From Eggerthellaceae bacterium (GTDB taxonomy: Bacteria; Actinomycetota; Coriobacteriia; Coriobacteriales; Eggerthellaceae), in contig DMNP01000242.1 of the NCBI GenBank assembly GCA_003452695.1, positions 1-5,996 on the forward strand: a DNA stretch of 5,996 bases, read 5' to 3'. The position numbers and the translations under genes are program-made. Numbering within the stretch: the stretch's first letter is position 1; each line of letters starts with the position of its first letter. Shown here piece by piece: positions 5,514 to 5,996 of this stretch. The notes below the pieces were generated by a model. It did not search any database. It was not told the DNA's origin and was given only the letters and a program-made list of their open reading frames with translations.

Positions 5514-5996
5514 ACGTATTGCCGCGGCTATGAAGCTGCGGAAGAGGGGGTGCGGCTTTAGGGGGCGGCTCTTGAATTCGGGATGGGCCTGCGTGGCGAC
5601 GAACCAGGGATGGTCAGCAAGCTCGACCATCTCGGTCAGGCGCCCGTCGGGGGAAAGGCCGGAAATCATGAGCCCCTTGGCGGCGAGCTCGTCGCGGTAG
5701 GCGTTGCTCACCTCGTAGCGGTGGCGGTGGCGCTCGTACACCAGCTCGGCGCCGTAGGCGGCAAACGCCTTCGTTTCAGGTGCGACCTTGCACGGGTAGG
5801 CGCCCAGGCGCATGGTGCCGCCCTTGTCCTCGACGTCTTCTTGTTCGGGCATGAGGTCGATGACGAAGGGAACGGCGCCGTCGGCAGCCAGCGTCCCCTC
5901 GTCGGCGAACTCGGAAGACGTCGCGCCTTCAAGCCCGGCCACATGCCGCGCGAACTCGCAGACCGCCGCCTGCAGGCCCAGGCAGATGCCCAGGTA
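5511..5996 (-). CDS. pyrG: CTP synthase, C-terminal part (gene runs off the window)
   Basis: The 161 codons visible are the end of the glutamine amidotransferase domain of CTP synthase, which makes CTP from UTP, ATP and glutamine in the cytoplasm. The frame is open to the window edge and begins with YLGICLGLQ, whose Cys (5984-5982) is the glutaminase nucleophile. The catalytic His (5585-5583) and Glu (5579-5577) lie in QAHPEF. The family-typical [11 protein letters not shown] and ERHRHRYEV blocks are also present, as is a short HPLF tail. The N-terminal synthase domain and the start lie beyond base 5996. The final segment RSFIAAAIR ends shortly after HPLF, so the tail is shorter than in E. 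coli. The gene is convergent with murT-gatD, and nothing looks damaged. Confidence 0.96.
   Translation of the reverse strand, partial: YLGICLGLQAAVCEFARHVAGLEGATSSEFADEGTLAADGAVPFVIDLMPEQEDVEDKGGTMRLGAYPCKVAPETKAFAAYGAELVYERHRHRYEVSNAYRDELAAKGLMISGLSPDGRLTEMVELADHPWFVATQAHPEFKSRPLKPHPLFRSFIAAAIR

Overview
The window looks like chromosomal DNA from a high-GC Gram-positive bacterium. The genes use codons rich in G and C, the peptidoglycan-amidating MurT/GatD pair is present, and amtB is followed by a PII gene. I lean towards an actinomycete of the Coriobacteriia type, but this is inference from protein style and not a database match.

Layout: (1) Bases 1-221 are extremely GC-rich (about 80% in the first 180 bases) and full of inverted repeats, with no gene I can defend. 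(2) On the minus strand (222-1214) lies a complete NERD-domain nuclease-like protein with a C-terminal zinc ribbon. Just upstream of it is a 74-codon remnant that resembles the C-terminal tail of a restriction-modification DNA methyltransferase. This looks like the eroded end of a defence or accessory locus. (3) Bases 1215-1474 are an intergenic control region ahead of amtB, with an 8-bp inverted repeat and a GlnR-like half-site pair. (4) On the plus strand (1475-5465) lie amtB (ammonium channel), glnK (PII signal protein) and one 746-codon gene joining MurT and GatD, all close together and in one direction. (5) On the minus strand (5511 to the window edge) lies the 3' part of pyrG (CTP synthase), convergent with murT-gatD across 45 bp.

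How the genes fit together: AmtB brings in ammonium and GlnK should gate AmtB in response to 2-oxoglutarate/ATP/ADP. Ammonium becomes glutamine elsewhere in the genome. The MurT-GatD protein spends glutamine to amidate the D-Glu of lipid II, and PyrG spends glutamine to make CTP. The plus-strand block therefore links nitrogen acquisition to a glutamine-consuming cell-wall step.

The points most worth a second look are the single-chain MurT-GatD fusion, a perfect 13-bp inverted repeat inside its GatD part, a PII protein lacking the usual modifiable Tyr51, and the methyltransferase remnant beside the NERD gene. I saw no tRNA, rRNA, CRISPR array or insertion sequence, and no clear new multi-gene system.
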